Of a stretch of 12,743 nucleotides of DNA, positions 1 to 7,074 are shown one piece after another. The stretch spans positions 1 through 12,743 of the forward strand of contig URBB01000055.1 of NCBI GenBank assembly GCA_900545835.1. The letters are read 5' to 3'. Source of the DNA: an uncultured Collinsella sp. (lineage in GTDB: Bacteria; Actinomycetota; Coriobacteriia; Coriobacteriales; Coriobacteriaceae). Numbering within the stretch: the first letter of the stretch is position 1; every line of letters starts with the position of its first letter. The notes beneath the pieces are model-generated. The model made no database searches. It saw only the letters and a list, made by a program, of their open reading frames with translations, and was not told the origin of the DNA. A program made the position numbers and the translations under genes.

Positions 1-2
1 CG

Positions 3-365
3 CTTGCCGTTGAGGTCGCTGCCGAGACAACGACCGCCAGCGACCTCAACGGCAAGCGCGTGCTCGTGCTCTGCCAGGGCGGCGGAACCTCGGGCCTGCT
101 CGCCAACGCGCTGGCCAAGGCCGCCAAGGAGCGCGGCATTAACCTCGAGACCGCTGCCGAGGCCTATGGCAACCACGTGGACATGCTCCCCGACTTTGAC
201 CTGGTCGTCCTGGCCCCGCAGGCCGCAAGCTACCTGGCCGACCTGCAGAAGGACTGTGAGCGCGTGGGCAACAAGTGCGTCGCCTGCCGTGGCAAGCAGT
301 ACATCGAGCTCTCCCAGAACGGCGACAAGTCTCTCGCCTTCGTCTCCGAACAACTTTCGAAGTAA
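3..365 (+). CDS. PTS lactose/cellobiose-type permease IICB-1, C-terminal IIB domain (5' partial)
   Basis: The frame is open from the left edge of the window to TAA at 363-365, so only the last 120 codons are visible. Residues 1-19 of the fragment are an Ala/Thr/Glu-rich linker. A IIB domain follows, with the motif VLVLCQGGGTSGLLANAL. Its Cys (codon 72-74) is the residue that takes phosphate from IIA and passes it to the incoming sugar. The domain continues through DLVVLAPQ to the end, as in LacE of lactococci. By analogy with the two complete permeases downstream, the missing part should be a roughly 450-residue membrane IIC domain. The fragment is more LacE-like (CQGGGTSG) than the other two IIB domains (CAGAGTSA). 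GH1-1 follows 70 nt later in the same direction, so the two probably form an operon. The family is clear; sugar specificity (lactose or another beta-glycoside) is inferred. Confidence 0.9.
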   Translation, partial: LAVEVAAETTTASDLNGKRVLVLCQGGGTSGLLANALAKAAKERGINLETAAEAYGNHVDMLPDFDLVVLAPQAASYLADLQKDCERVGNKCVACRGKQYIELSQNGDKSLAFVSEQLSK

Positions 366-374
366 GTAACGCCC

Positions 375-408
375 AGGGCCAGCCGACCATCCAAGACCGG
401 CTGGCCCT
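375..408 (+). other. Intercistronic GC-rich hairpin between IICB-1 and GH1-1
   Basis: A perfect 11-bp inverted repeat, AGGGCCAGCCG (375-385) with CGGCTGGCCCT (398-408), encloses a 12-nt loop. It is followed by TTCGATTT rather than a T run, so it is a poor intrinsic terminator. It lies just after the permease stop codon. It may protect the upstream mRNA end or partly reduce read-through into GH1-1. Hairpins hold the same position in the other two modules. Confidence 0.6.
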
Positions 409-435
409 TCGATTTAGACGATTGGATATTTCATC

Positions 436-1875
436 ATGTCCGTTAACCCTGCTAGCGTCACCAACCCGCCCGCGCAGTTTCCCGAGGACTTTGTCTTTGG
501 CGGCGCCACCGCTGCCTACCAGGTAGAGGGCGAGACCCGCACTCACGGTAAGGGCAAGGTTGCCTGGGACGACTTTCTGGAGGCCCAGGGGCGCTTCTCC
601 CCCGATCCCGCTTCGGACTTCTACAACCAGTACCCCGTCGACCTGGAGCTGTGCGAGGAGTTCGGCATCAACGGCATTCGCCTCTCCATCGCCTGGAGCC
701 GCATCTTCCCCAACGGCACCGGCGAAATCAACCCCGAGGGCGTCCAGTTCTACCACGATCTCTTCGCCGAGTGCCACAAGCACCACGTTGAGCCGTTCGT
801 CACGCTGCATCACTTTGACACGCCGCTTCCCCTCTTTGAGAAGGGCGACTTCCTCAACCGCGAGACCATCGACGCCTTTGTGGACTTTGCCACCTTCTGC
901 TTTAAGGAGTACGCCGACCAGGTGACCTACTGGTTCACCTTTAACGAGATCTGGGCCGACGCCTCCAACACCTACATCGAGGGCACCTTCCCCGGTGGAG
1001 TCAAGGCGCATCTTGCCGAGGCCTTCCAGTGCGAGCACAACATGATGCTCGCCCACGCCAAGGCCGTGCTGGCCTTCCACAACGGCGGCTTTAAGGGCAA
1101 AATCGGCGTCATCCAGTCGCTGGAGTTTAAGTACCCGCTCAACGAGAACGACCCCGCCGACATCAAAGCCGCCAACAACGAGCACGTGCTGCAAAACCAG
1201 TTTTTGCTCGACGCGACGTTCCGCGGCGAGTATGCCCCCGACACCCTCGAGTGCGCCAACCGCCTGGCTGCCGTCTCGGGCGGCACCATCGAGATCTTGG
1301 ACGAGGACCTCGAGATTATGCGCGAGGCAGCGCTCTACAACGACTACCTGGGCGTTAACAACTACCAGTGCCGTTTTTTGAAGGCTTACGATGGCGAGAA
1401 CGACCTGCACCACAACGGTACGGGCGAGAAGGGCACCGGCCGCTGGCGCGTCAAGGGCATTGGCGAGCATGTGAACAAGCCCGGCATCCCCACCACCGAC
1501 TGGGACTGGATCATCTATCCCGAGGGTCTATTCGATCTGCTCGTCTACATTAAGCAGCGCTACCCCAACTACAAGCAGATTTTCATCACCGAGAACGGCA
1601 TGGGCTACAAGGACCCCTACAAGGACGGTTTTGTGGACGACCAGCCGCGCATCGACTACATCGAGCAGCACCTGCGTTGGCTGCTCAAGGCCATGGAGGT
1701 GGGCGTCAACGTGGGCGGCTACTTCCTGTGGAGCCTGCAGGATCAGTTCTCCTGGACCAACGGATACAACAAGCGTTACGGCTTCTTCTACGTTGACTTT
1801 GAAACCCAGAAGCGCACGCCCAAGGCAAGCGCCTACTGGTACAAGCACGTGGCGCAGACCCGTCGTCTGGACTAG
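436..1875 (+). CDS. GH1-1: 6-phospho-beta-galactosidase/6-phospho-beta-glucosidase (LacG type)
   Basis: This cytoplasmic glycoside hydrolase family 1 enzyme of 479 residues should split disaccharide 6-phosphates made by the PTS, such as lactose 6-phosphate, into a free sugar and a hexose 6-phosphate. The fold is recognisable throughout. The N-terminal FVFGGATAAYQVEG strand comes first, the acid/base Glu is E171 in TFNEI, and the nucleophile is E386 in ITENG. The phosphate-binding loop is SWTNGYNKRY, with S439, K446 and Y448 matching Ser428/Lys435/Tyr437 of lactococcal LacG. W440 matches LacG Trp429, which favours galactose 6-phosphate substrates. The ATG at 436 has a weak GGAT ribosome site 8 nt upstream. 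The length fits the family (about 470). By eye it is closer to GH1-3 than to GH1-2. It is co-directional with IICB-1 and ends before a strong terminator. Activity on 6-phospho-glucosides is not excluded. Confidence 0.93.
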   Translation: MSVNPASVTNPPAQFPEDFVFGGATAAYQVEGETRTHGKGKVAWDDFLEAQGRFSPDPASDFYNQYPVDLELCEEFGINGIRLSIAWSRIFPNGTGEINPEGVQFYHDLFAECHKHHVEPFVTLHHFDTPLPLFEKGDFLNRETIDAFVDFATFCFKEYADQVTYWFTFNEIWADASNTYIEGTFPGGVKAHLAEAFQCEHNMMLAHAKAVLAFHNGGFKGKIGVIQSLEFKYPLNENDPADIKAANNEHVLQNQFLLDATFRGEYAPDTLECANRLAAVSGGTIEILDEDLEIMREAALYNDYLGVNNYQCRFLKAYDGENDLHHNGTGEKGTGRWRVKGIGEHVNKPGIPTTDWDWIIYPEGLFDLLVYIKQRYPNYKQIFITENGMGYKDPYKDGFVDDQPRIDYIEQHLRWLLKAMEVGVNVGGYFLWSLQDQFSWTNGYNKRYGFFYVDFETQKRTPKASAYWYKHVAQTRRLD

Positions 1876-1921
1876 TGGCTGGCGGGGTTGCCCGCTCACA
1901 CAACCTGTCCCCATTTCTCAG

Positions 1922-1970
1922 CCGGGGGCGGCACGTCACACGGCGCGCCGCCCCCGGTCTTTTTGTTTTT
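1922..1970 (+). terminator. Rho-independent terminator of the IICB-1/GH1-1 operon
   Basis: An 11-bp GC-rich stem, CCGGGGGCGGC (1922-1932) with GCCGCCCCCGG (1947-1957), has a 14-nt loop and is followed by TCTTTTTGTTTTT. It begins 46 nt after the GH1-1 stop codon. This is a textbook intrinsic terminator. Its T5-G-T tail is also seen at the other two operon ends. Confidence 0.92.
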
Positions 1971-1986
1971 GGGCTGGTCGGGAGCC

Positions 1987-2051
1987 GTTTGTCTCGATCT
2001 GTAACATCTAGCCGAGTTTTTTGGTCCTAGCTGTTACAGATTGAGACGAAC
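1987..2051. repeat. Palindromic intergenic repeat, copy A
   Basis: Two 20-nt arms (1987-2006 and 2032-2051) match in 18 of 20 positions, and both differences would be G-U pairs in RNA. The inner cores are TGTAACA and TGTTACA, separated by exactly 25 nt. Inside, CTAG (2008-2011) can pair with CTAG (2027-2030) after one mismatch, leaving a T-rich loop. It lies between the GH1-1 terminator and the 3' end of LacI-1. It forms a tandem pair with copy B. Confidence 0.85.
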
Positions 2052-2072
2052 AGGATTGCTCTTTCCGAAGAA

Positions 2073-2127
2073 TCTAAATCTGTAACACGTAGCCCGCTTT
2101 TGACCGTCTACCTGTTACAAATCGAGA
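2073..2127. repeat. Palindromic intergenic repeat, copy B
   Basis: Arms TCTAAATCTGTAACA (2073-2087) and its partner (2113-2127) match at 12 of 15 positions around the same TGTAACA / 25 nt / TGTTACA arrangement. The inner stem is GTAG (2089-2092) with CTAC (2108-2111). This is a paired change relative to CTAG/CTAG in copy A. It ends 15 nt before the LacI-1 stop codon, reading from the left. Confidence 0.75.
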
Positions 2128-2142
2128 CAAACGGAGTAGGAC

Positions 2143-3180
2143 CTAACCCCGTATGTCCCTAACAGTCGAGCGTTCGACCAGCGTACTCGGCACATGAATC
2201 GCCTCGATAGACGAGCTCTCTCCAATCGCCGCCTCAAACGCAAGCTTACCGACACCGCGCAAATCAAATCGCAGCGTCGTCAGCCGATTGTGAGGAACAA
2301 GTCCCTCGAGTGCGTCGTCGATACCAACCACGCTCACGTCGTCGGGCACGGACAGGCCCGCGTTCTCGAGCGCGGCGATAACGCCCAGCGCCATCTGGTC
2401 ATTTGCCGCAAGCACGGCAGTCGGCGCCTGCGACCCGCCGGCAAGCACCTCGGCCGCAATCCGCTCGCCCATGGCGTACCCACTGTCCGCACTCCAATCG
2501 CCACGCAGCATCGGAGCGGCATCGACATGAGCACGACCCAGCGTATCGCGCCAACCGGCCTCACGAAAACGCGAGGAAATCGAGTTTTCCGGACCCGCCA
2601 CAAACCGCATATTCGAGTGACCATGTTCCAGCAGATAATTGGTCAACAGCTCGCACGAACCATACTGGTCGGAGTCGATCGTCGTGCAGCGCGGATGCGC
2701 ATACATGGACAGGATGACCGTTCGCACTCCCGGCTGGGGAACAAACTCCTCAAAATCGGGAGCCATGCGGTTCATGTTGAGAATCATGCCGTCGACGGGT
2801 CGCTCGACCATGCGGCGCGAGGCATCGGCAAGTGTATAGGGCTTGTCGCCGCCCATCTCGATCATAGTGACGGCAAAATCGTGCTCGCGCGCCGCTTGCA
2901 TGATACCCTCGAGCGTCGCCAGGTTACCGACACGTGTGATGTTGTACATGCACAGGCCAATAGAACGATACGACCCGCCGCGCAACGCCGCTCCAGCAAA
3001 ATTGGGACGAAAGCCCAGCTCTTCCATGGCGGCCAGCACACGCTTGCGCGTCTTTTCCGTCACGTTGGGCATACCGTTGACCACGCGAGACACAGTCTGG
3101 CGGCTCACGCCAGCGAGCGCCGCAACCTCTGCCGCGCTCGCCGAATGACCATTCCTTGTCTGCTGAGCCATGCCTTCCAC
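2143..3180 (-). CDS. LacI-1: LacI/GalR-family transcriptional repressor
   Basis: This sugar-responsive DNA-binding repressor probably controls the divergent GH1-2/IICB-2 operon and itself. The N-terminal helix-turn-helix reads SAAEVAALAGVSRQTVSRVVNG. It is followed by a hinge (NFAGAALRGG) whose Leu would enter the minor groove at a central CpG. The periplasmic-binding-protein-like effector domain runs from about residue 70 to the end, with LADASRRM, VDGMI and VLAANDQMALG. Start choice: the frame is open up to an ATG at 3228 that has no ribosome site. GTG at 3180 has AGGT 4 nt upstream, and ATG at 3171 is also possible. With GTG the product is 345 residues, normal for the family. Recognition-helix residues corresponding to LacI Tyr17/Gln18 are Arg/Gln. 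LacI-2 is a paralogue. The inducer is presumably the transported sugar or its phosphate (inferred). Confidence 0.92.
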   Translation of the reverse strand: MEGMAQQTRNGHSASAAEVAALAGVSRQTVSRVVNGMPNVTEKTRKRVLAAMEELGFRPNFAGAALRGGSYRSIGLCMYNITRVGNLATLEGIMQAAREHDFAVTMIEMGGDKPYTLADASRRMVERPVDGMILNMNRMAPDFEEFVPQPGVRTVILSMYAHPRCTTIDSDQYGSCELLTNYLLEHGHSNMRFVAGPENSISSRFREAGWRDTLGRAHVDAAPMLRGDWSADSGYAMGERIAAEVLAGGSQAPTAVLAANDQMALGVIAALENAGLSVPDDVSVVGIDDALEGLVPHNRLTTLRFDLRGVGKLAFEAAIGESSSIEAIHVPSTLVERSTVRDIRG

Positions 3181-3232
3181 GCTAACCTGCTTCCCAACTA
3201 TTCCCCGCGCCCATGGCGCATCGTACATACAT

Positions 3233-3246
3233 TGATAACGTGCTCA
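3233..3246. promoter_or_regulatory. Candidate LacI-1 operator O1
   Basis: TGATAACGTGCTCA matches two further copies near the GH1-2 promoter. It is a degenerate palindrome around a central CpG (ideal half-site ATGAGCAC). It lies about 6 nt downstream of the predicted LacI-1 transcription start, a position suited to autorepression. Confidence 0.6.
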
Positions 3247-3258
3247 TGATACCCGAGC

Positions 3259-3288
3259 CATATACCACAACATGAAAACTTCTGTCAA
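3259..3288 (-). promoter_or_regulatory. Predicted sigma-70 promoter of LacI-1
   Basis: On the minus strand a perfect -35 box TTGACA (3288-3283) and a -10 box TATATG (3264-3259) are separated by 18 nt. Transcription would start near 3252 and read through O1 before reaching the GTG at 3180. This leaves a leader of about 70 nt. Confidence 0.55.
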
Positions 3289-3293
3289 TCAAA

Positions 3294-3321
3294 ACCGCTT
3301 ACCGAACAAATACAACCGTTC
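3294..3321. promoter_or_regulatory. 28-bp shared ACCG element, copy 1
   Basis: A 28-bp block begins ACCGCTTACCGAACAA and ends ACCGTTC. It matches 8159-8186 at 22 of 28 positions without gaps. It lies 5 nt upstream of the LacI-1 -35 box, where an activator would bind. ACCG occurs three times in it. No known factor is assigned. Confidence 0.5.
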
Positions 3322-3325
3322 GCGG

Positions 3326-3353
3326 CTGTTTGAAGTTGTTTTGTTTCTATACA
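3326..3353 (+). promoter_or_regulatory. Possible promoter of the GH1-2/IICB-2 operon
   Basis: A -10-like TATACA (3348-3353) lies 16 nt downstream of a weak -35-like CTGTTT (3326-3331). A start near 3360 would place operators O2 and O3 just downstream, mirroring the LacI-1 promoter and O1. The -35 box is poor, so the call is tentative. Confidence 0.3.
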
Positions 3354-3364
3354 TCCCAGCCGGA

Positions 3365-3378
3365 TGTTAACGTGCTCA
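3365..3378. promoter_or_regulatory. Candidate LacI-1 operator O2
   Basis: TGTTAACGTGCTCA is identical to O1 apart from one base. It lies 22 bp (about two helical turns) from O3, so repressor dimers on both sites would sit on the same DNA face. It is upstream of GH1-2, in the divergent region shared with LacI-1. Confidence 0.65.
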
Positions 3379-3386
3379 TTGTCAAA

Positions 3387-3400
3387 TGTTCACGTGCTCA
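3387..3400. promoter_or_regulatory. Candidate LacI-1 operator O3
   Basis: TGTTCACGTGCTCA is the most symmetric of the three copies (TG..CACGTG..CA) and has a central CpG as is usual for LacI-family operators. It lies 116 nt upstream of the GH1-2 start. Confidence 0.65.
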
Positions 3401-3515
3401 TTTTGGTTCTAATCATTTTAAGATAGTGTTTATCGGGCTTTTTCACCGCTGAACGCTAACCAGGGAGCCTCCTGAGCGCAAACGCACAATATCGAACAGC
3501 GAGACGAGAGGGTGT

Positions 3516-4964
3516 ATGCATATGTCTTTGCTAAACCGCGTACAGCAGCTGCCGAAGGGCTTTGTTTGGGGCGCCGCAACCGCCGCGTACCAAACGGAAG
3601 GTTCCACGAAGGTGGCAGGCAAGGGTAAGACCATGTGGGACGATTACCTTGTCGCCCAGGGTCGCTTTTTGCCCGACCCGGCCAGTGATTTCTACAACCG
3701 CTACGAGGAGGATATCCGCCTTTCTGCCGAGCATGGACTCAACGCCATTCGTGTGTCCATCGCCTGGACCCGCATCTTCCCCAACGGCGACGATGCCGAA
3801 CCCCTCGCCGAGGGCGTTAAGCACTACCACGAGCTGTTCGCCTGCTGCAAAAAGTATGGCGTCGAGCCCTATGTGTCCCTGCATCACTTTGACTCCCCCG
3901 CCGCCCTGTTCAACCAGGGCGACTGGCTCAACCGCAAGACCGTCGACGCCTATGTGCGCTATGCCGAGTTCTGCTTCCGCGAGTTCCGCGAGGTCAAGAA
4001 TTGGTTCACCATCAACGAGCTCATCAGCCTCTCGCACTCCCAATACATCCAAGGCAACTTCCCGCCCAACCATCACTTTGATGTGACGAGCGGCATCCAG
4101 AGCCAGCACAACGAGCTCGTTGCCCACGCCCGCGCCGTCAACCTGTATAAGGATCTTGACGAGACCGAGCACCTGGGCGGCCGCATTGGCATGGTCAACG
4201 TCCTGACGCCGGCATATCCTGCCACCGACTCGCCCGCCGACCAGCACGCCGCCGACCTGTACAACGCCTTCTACACCGACTTCATCATGGACGGCGCCTT
4301 CCTGGGCCACTACTCCGCGCGCACCCTCTCACTCATCAACGAGATTCTGCGTGCCAACAACGCCACGCTTACGGTTGAGGACAGCGACATGGAGGAGCTC
4401 GCCAAGGCGGCGCCCCGCAACGATATGTTCGGCCTCAACTACTATCAGTCGGCGTTTATCGCCGCCTACGATGGCGAGTCCACCAACAGCTTTAACGGCA
4501 CCGGAGACAAGGGCACCTCGTGCTTTAAGTTTAAGGGCGTCGGGCAGCAGGTCGATATGCCGGGTATCCCCACCACCGACTGGGATTGGCTCATCTACCC
4601 GCAAGGCCTCTACGACACGCTCAAGCACATCAGCGCCACCTATCCCAACCTCCCCGTCATCTATATCACCGAAAACGGCCTGGGCCACAAGGACCCCGAG
4701 CCCGACGCAAACGGCATCGTCGCCGATCCCGAGCGCATCGACTTTGTCGACCAGCACATGGAGAAGGTGCTCCGGGCGCGCGCCGAGGGCGTCGACGTCC
4801 AGGGCTACTTTATCTGGAGCCTGCAGGACCAGTTCTCGTGGGCCAATGGCTATAACAAGCGCTACGGCCTGTTCTACATCGACTTCGACACGCAAAAACG
4901 CTACATCAAGCAGTCGGCACTCTGGTACAAGGAGCTCGCCGACACTATGGCGGACGCGCAGTAG
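3516..4964 (+). CDS. GH1-2: 6-phospho-beta-galactosidase/6-phospho-beta-glucosidase (LacG type)
   Basis: This 482-residue cytoplasmic GH1 enzyme should hydrolyse phosphorylated beta-glycosides delivered by IICB-2. The acid/base Glu is E168 in INEL, a divergent form of the usual NEI/NEP. The nucleophile is E386 in ITENG. The phosphate-binding loop SWANGYNKRY supplies S441, K448 and Y450. W442 corresponds to the galactose-favouring Trp429 of LacG. The ATG at 3516 has GAGAGG 4 nt upstream. A second in-frame ATG at 3522 is 10 nt from the same site, so the true start could be either. This is the most divergent of the three paralogues here, with differences in the segments after SQYIQG and around the aglycone side. 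Its order relative to the permease is reversed compared with the other modules: hydrolase first, permease second. Three LacI-1-type operators lie in the divergent region upstream. Confidence 0.93.
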   Translation: MHMSLLNRVQQLPKGFVWGAATAAYQTEGSTKVAGKGKTMWDDYLVAQGRFLPDPASDFYNRYEEDIRLSAEHGLNAIRVSIAWTRIFPNGDDAEPLAEGVKHYHELFACCKKYGVEPYVSLHHFDSPAALFNQGDWLNRKTVDAYVRYAEFCFREFREVKNWFTINELISLSHSQYIQGNFPPNHHFDVTSGIQSQHNELVAHARAVNLYKDLDETEHLGGRIGMVNVLTPAYPATDSPADQHAADLYNAFYTDFIMDGAFLGHYSARTLSLINEILRANNATLTVEDSDMEELAKAAPRNDMFGLNYYQSAFIAAYDGESTNSFNGTGDKGTSCFKFKGVGQQVDMPGIPTTDWDWLIYPQGLYDTLKHISATYPNLPVIYITENGLGHKDPEPDANGIVADPERIDFVDQHMEKVLRARAEGVDVQGYFIWSLQDQFSWANGYNKRYGLFYIDFDTQKRYIKQSALWYKELADTMADAQ

Positions 4965-4990
4965 CGCATCGCCTCGCTTTCCCCCGAGAA

Positions 4991-5027
4991 GGGAGCGGCC
5001 CTATGCGATACAAACCCAGCCGCTCCC
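4991..5027 (+). other. Intercistronic hairpin between GH1-2 and IICB-2
   Basis: GGGAGCGGC (4991-4999) pairs with GCCGCTCCC (5019-5027) across a 19-nt loop and is followed by CTCTCTCCCC, with no T run. It lies 27 nt after the GH1-2 stop codon in a 176-nt gap. It probably acts on mRNA stability or partial termination rather than as a full stop. A TAAGAT at 5111-5116 could be a -10 box for IICB-2, but no convincing -35 box accompanies it. Confidence 0.5.
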
Positions 5028-5140
5028 CTCTCTCCCCCTGGGACCGACCCCGCCTGCACCCGGGCTTTTAGCAAGCGGGAGACCATATAGGTTTTCAACG
5101 TCCATGCCATTAAGATTTCATGCAAAGAGGAGCGTGAACT

Positions 5141-6901
5141 ATGGAATCGATCGTTAAGTTCTTGGAGAAAGGTCAGCCGTACTTCGACAAGGTCTCTAAG
5201 AACATCTACCTTCAGGCCATTAAAGACGGCTTTTTGGCAGCAATGCCCATCATCCTGTCTTCTTCTGTCTTCCTGCTTATTTCGACCCTGCCGGGCGTTG
5301 TCGCCACGGTCGGCGGCTTTACGCTGCCCGACTGGTGGAACGTCGACGTCGTGAACTTCTGCAACAAGGTTTACAACTTCACGATGGGCGTCGTGGGCAT
5401 CATGGTCGCCGGCACCACCGCAAGCGCGCTGACCGGCTCCAAGAACCGCCGCATGCCTGCCGGCAAGGCCATCAACGCCACGAGCACCATGGTCGCCGCC
5501 ATGTGCGCTATGCTCATCTTGGCCGTTACCCAGACGAGTGCCAAGATCGACGGTGCCGATGTCTCGGTGTTCTTTACCGACAACATGGGCACCAAGGGCC
5601 TACTGAGCTCCTTTGTCGCCGCATTTGCCACGGTCAACATCTATGCCTTCTGCATTAAGCGAGACATCACCATCAAGCTGCCCAAAGAAGTCCCCGGCGC
5701 CATCGCCCAGAACTTCCGCGACATCTTCGCCTTCAGCTTCTCCATCCTGTTTGTCGCCGTCATCGACGTTATCTGCCGCACCTGCTTGGCCGTCCCGTTT
5801 GCCAACGTCATCTCCACGCTGGTGAGCCCGCTGTTCGCCGCTGCCGATTCCTACGCCGGCCTCGCCCTCATCTGGTTCATGATCCCGCTGTTCTGGTTCA
5901 TGGGCATCCACGGCCCCTCGGTCGTTAAGCCTGCCCTCAACGCCGCGCTGTTTGGCAACATCACCACCAACCTCGCCACGCTGCAGGCCGGCGGTCACCC
6001 CGCCCTCGCCCTGACCGAGAACTTCGGTAACTACATCGGCGAACTCGGCGGCACCGGCGCCACGTTCATTGTCCCGATCATCTTCCTGCTCTTTATGCGC
6101 TCCAAGCAGCTCAAGGCCGTCGGCAAAGCCTCTGTCGTACCCGTGATGTTCGCCGTCAACGAACCGCTGCTGTTCGCCGCGCCCATCATCCTCAACCCGT
6201 ACTTCCTGATCCCGTTCCTGTTTGCCCCCGTGGCCAACGTCCTCATTGGTAAGTTCTTCATCGACTTTTTGGGCATGAACGGCTTTATCTATGCCATGCC
6301 GTGGGCACTCCCCGGACCGATCGGCACCTTCATCGACACCAACTTCCAGCCGATCTCTCTGGTCCTGGTTGTCGTCCTGCTGGTCGTTGACTTCTTAATC
6401 TACTACCCGTTCTGCAAGGCCTACGACAACGTCCTGTGCAAGCAGGAGGCCGAGACCCTGGCCGAAGAAGAGGCCGAGGAGACCAAGGCCGTCAAGACCG
6501 CTGCCGCCCCCGCCGTTGAGGCTCCTGTTGTCGAGACCGCTTCTGCCACTGAGGCCTCCGCAGCTCCGTCCGCCCTTAAGGGCAAGGAGCTGAGGGTTCT
6601 GGTTCTGTGCGCTGGCGCCGGCACCTCTGCACTGCTCGCCAACGCGCTTAAGGAAGGCGCCGACGAGCTGGGCATCGACATTACCGCCAACGCCGGTGCC
6701 TACGGCAGCCACTACGCCATCATGGACCAGTACAACGTCATCGTCCTGGCTCCGCAGGTTCGCACCTATTACAACGAGATGAAGGCCGACACCGACCGCC
6801 TGGGCATCACGCTGCTGTCGCCCAAGGGCAAACAGTACATCGACCTCACTAAGGACCCCAAGGGTGCCGTCGCCTGGATCGAGGAAAACCTCGAGGCATA
6901 A
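5141..6901 (+). CDS. IICB-2: PTS lactose/cellobiose-family permease, fused IIC-IIB
   Basis: This inner-membrane sugar transporter of 586 residues moves a beta-glycoside inward and phosphorylates it at C6. Residues 1 to about 430 are the IIC domain, with many hydrophobic segments. The conserved substrate-site His is H257 in GIHGPS and the Glu is E341 in AVNEPLLF, the pair known from ChbC-type IIC structures. An Ala/Glu/Pro-rich linker follows (about 440-480). The IIB domain then carries the phosphorylated Cys C490 in VLCAGAGTSALLANAL. The start is supported by AAAGAGGAG 8 nt upstream. The size and IIC-IIB order match LacE (about 570). It is the second gene after GH1-2 and is followed by a bidirectional terminator. 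Neither a IIA domain nor a separate IIA gene is present. IICB-3 is its nearest relative in the window. The exact sugar is not determined. Confidence 0.93.
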   Translation: MESIVKFLEKGQPYFDKVSKNIYLQAIKDGFLAAMPIILSSSVFLLISTLPGVVATVGGFTLPDWWNVDVVNFCNKVYNFTMGVVGIMVAGTTASALTGSKNRRMPAGKAINATSTMVAAMCAMLILAVTQTSAKIDGADVSVFFTDNMGTKGLLSSFVAAFATVNIYAFCIKRDITIKLPKEVPGAIAQNFRDIFAFSFSILFVAVIDVICRTCLAVPFANVISTLVSPLFAAADSYAGLALIWFMIPLFWFMGIHGPSVVKPALNAALFGNITTNLATLQAGGHPALALTENFGNYIGELGGTGATFIVPIIFLLFMRSKQLKAVGKASVVPVMFAVNEPLLFAAPIILNPYFLIPFLFAPVANVLIGKFFIDFLGMNGFIYAMPWALPGPIGTFIDTNFQPISLVLVVVLLVVDFLIYYPFCKAYDNVLCKQEAETLAEEEAEETKAVKTAAAPAVEAPVVETASATEASAAPSALKGKELRVLVLCAGAGTSALLANALKEGADELGIDITANAGAYGSHYAIMDQYNVIVLAPQVRTYYNEMKADTDRLGITLLSPKGKQYIDLTKDPKGAVAWIEENLEA

Positions 6902-6928
6902 GACGCTGACGCCACCTGCCGCTCGCAG

Positions 6929-6977
6929 AAAAAAAATGGCCCGCGCATCGATGCGTGATGCGCGGGCCATTTTGTTT
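6929..6977. terminator. Bidirectional terminator between IICB-2 and LacI-2
   Basis: A 15-bp perfect stem (6935-6949 with 6957-6971) has a 7-nt loop, an A run on the left and TTTTGTTT on the right. It can therefore stop transcription from both sides. It lies 33 nt after the IICB-2 stop codon and serves the convergent IICB-2 and LacI-2 genes. Confidence 0.93.
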
Positions 6978-6996
6978 AGACCGCACCCGTCCTCCT

Positions 6997-7061
6997 GTTC
7001 ATCTTAATCTGTAACATCTAGCCGAGTTTTTGGGTCCCAGCTGTTACAGATCGAGATGAAC
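6997..7061. repeat. Palindromic intergenic repeat, copy C
   Basis: 20-nt arms (6997-7016 and 7042-7061) match at 18 of 20 positions around TGTAACA, 25 nt and TGTTACA. The loop is nearly identical to that of copy A (22 of 25). In the outer arm GTTCATC/GATGAAC replaces the GTTTGTC/GACGAAC of copy A, so pairing is kept. It lies 23 nt after the terminator tail and 13 nt before the LacI-2 stop codon. Confidence 0.85.
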
Positions 7062-7074
7062 GAGCCGAGCACGT

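Noticed and set aside
139..1470. A 443-codon minus-strand open frame opposite IICB-1/GH1-1
   Set aside because: It is a shadow of the GH1-1 codons, of the same Val/Gly/Leu-rich type as the other antisense frames, with no ribosome site.
1987..2127. CRISPR array, from the recurring TGTAACA/TGTTACA units
   Set aside because: The units are paired inverted arms with similar intervals, at most two per site. They are not direct repeats with unique spacers, and no cas gene is present.
2194..3249. A 351-codon plus-strand frame opposite LacI-1
   Set aside because: LacI-1 has clear HTH and effector-domain motifs on the other strand. This frame has none, and it would run across the LacI-1 operator and leader.
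5600..5998. Minus-strand open frame within IICB-2, and similar frames in the other GH1 and permease genes
   Set aside because: They lie wholly within conserved genes, and their products are Gly/Asp-rich and featureless.
1987..7061. Insertion sequence or transposase remnant associated with the inverted repeats
   Set aside because: No transposase-like frame lies between any arms and no target-site duplications could be seen. A MITE-like origin stays open but is not shown.
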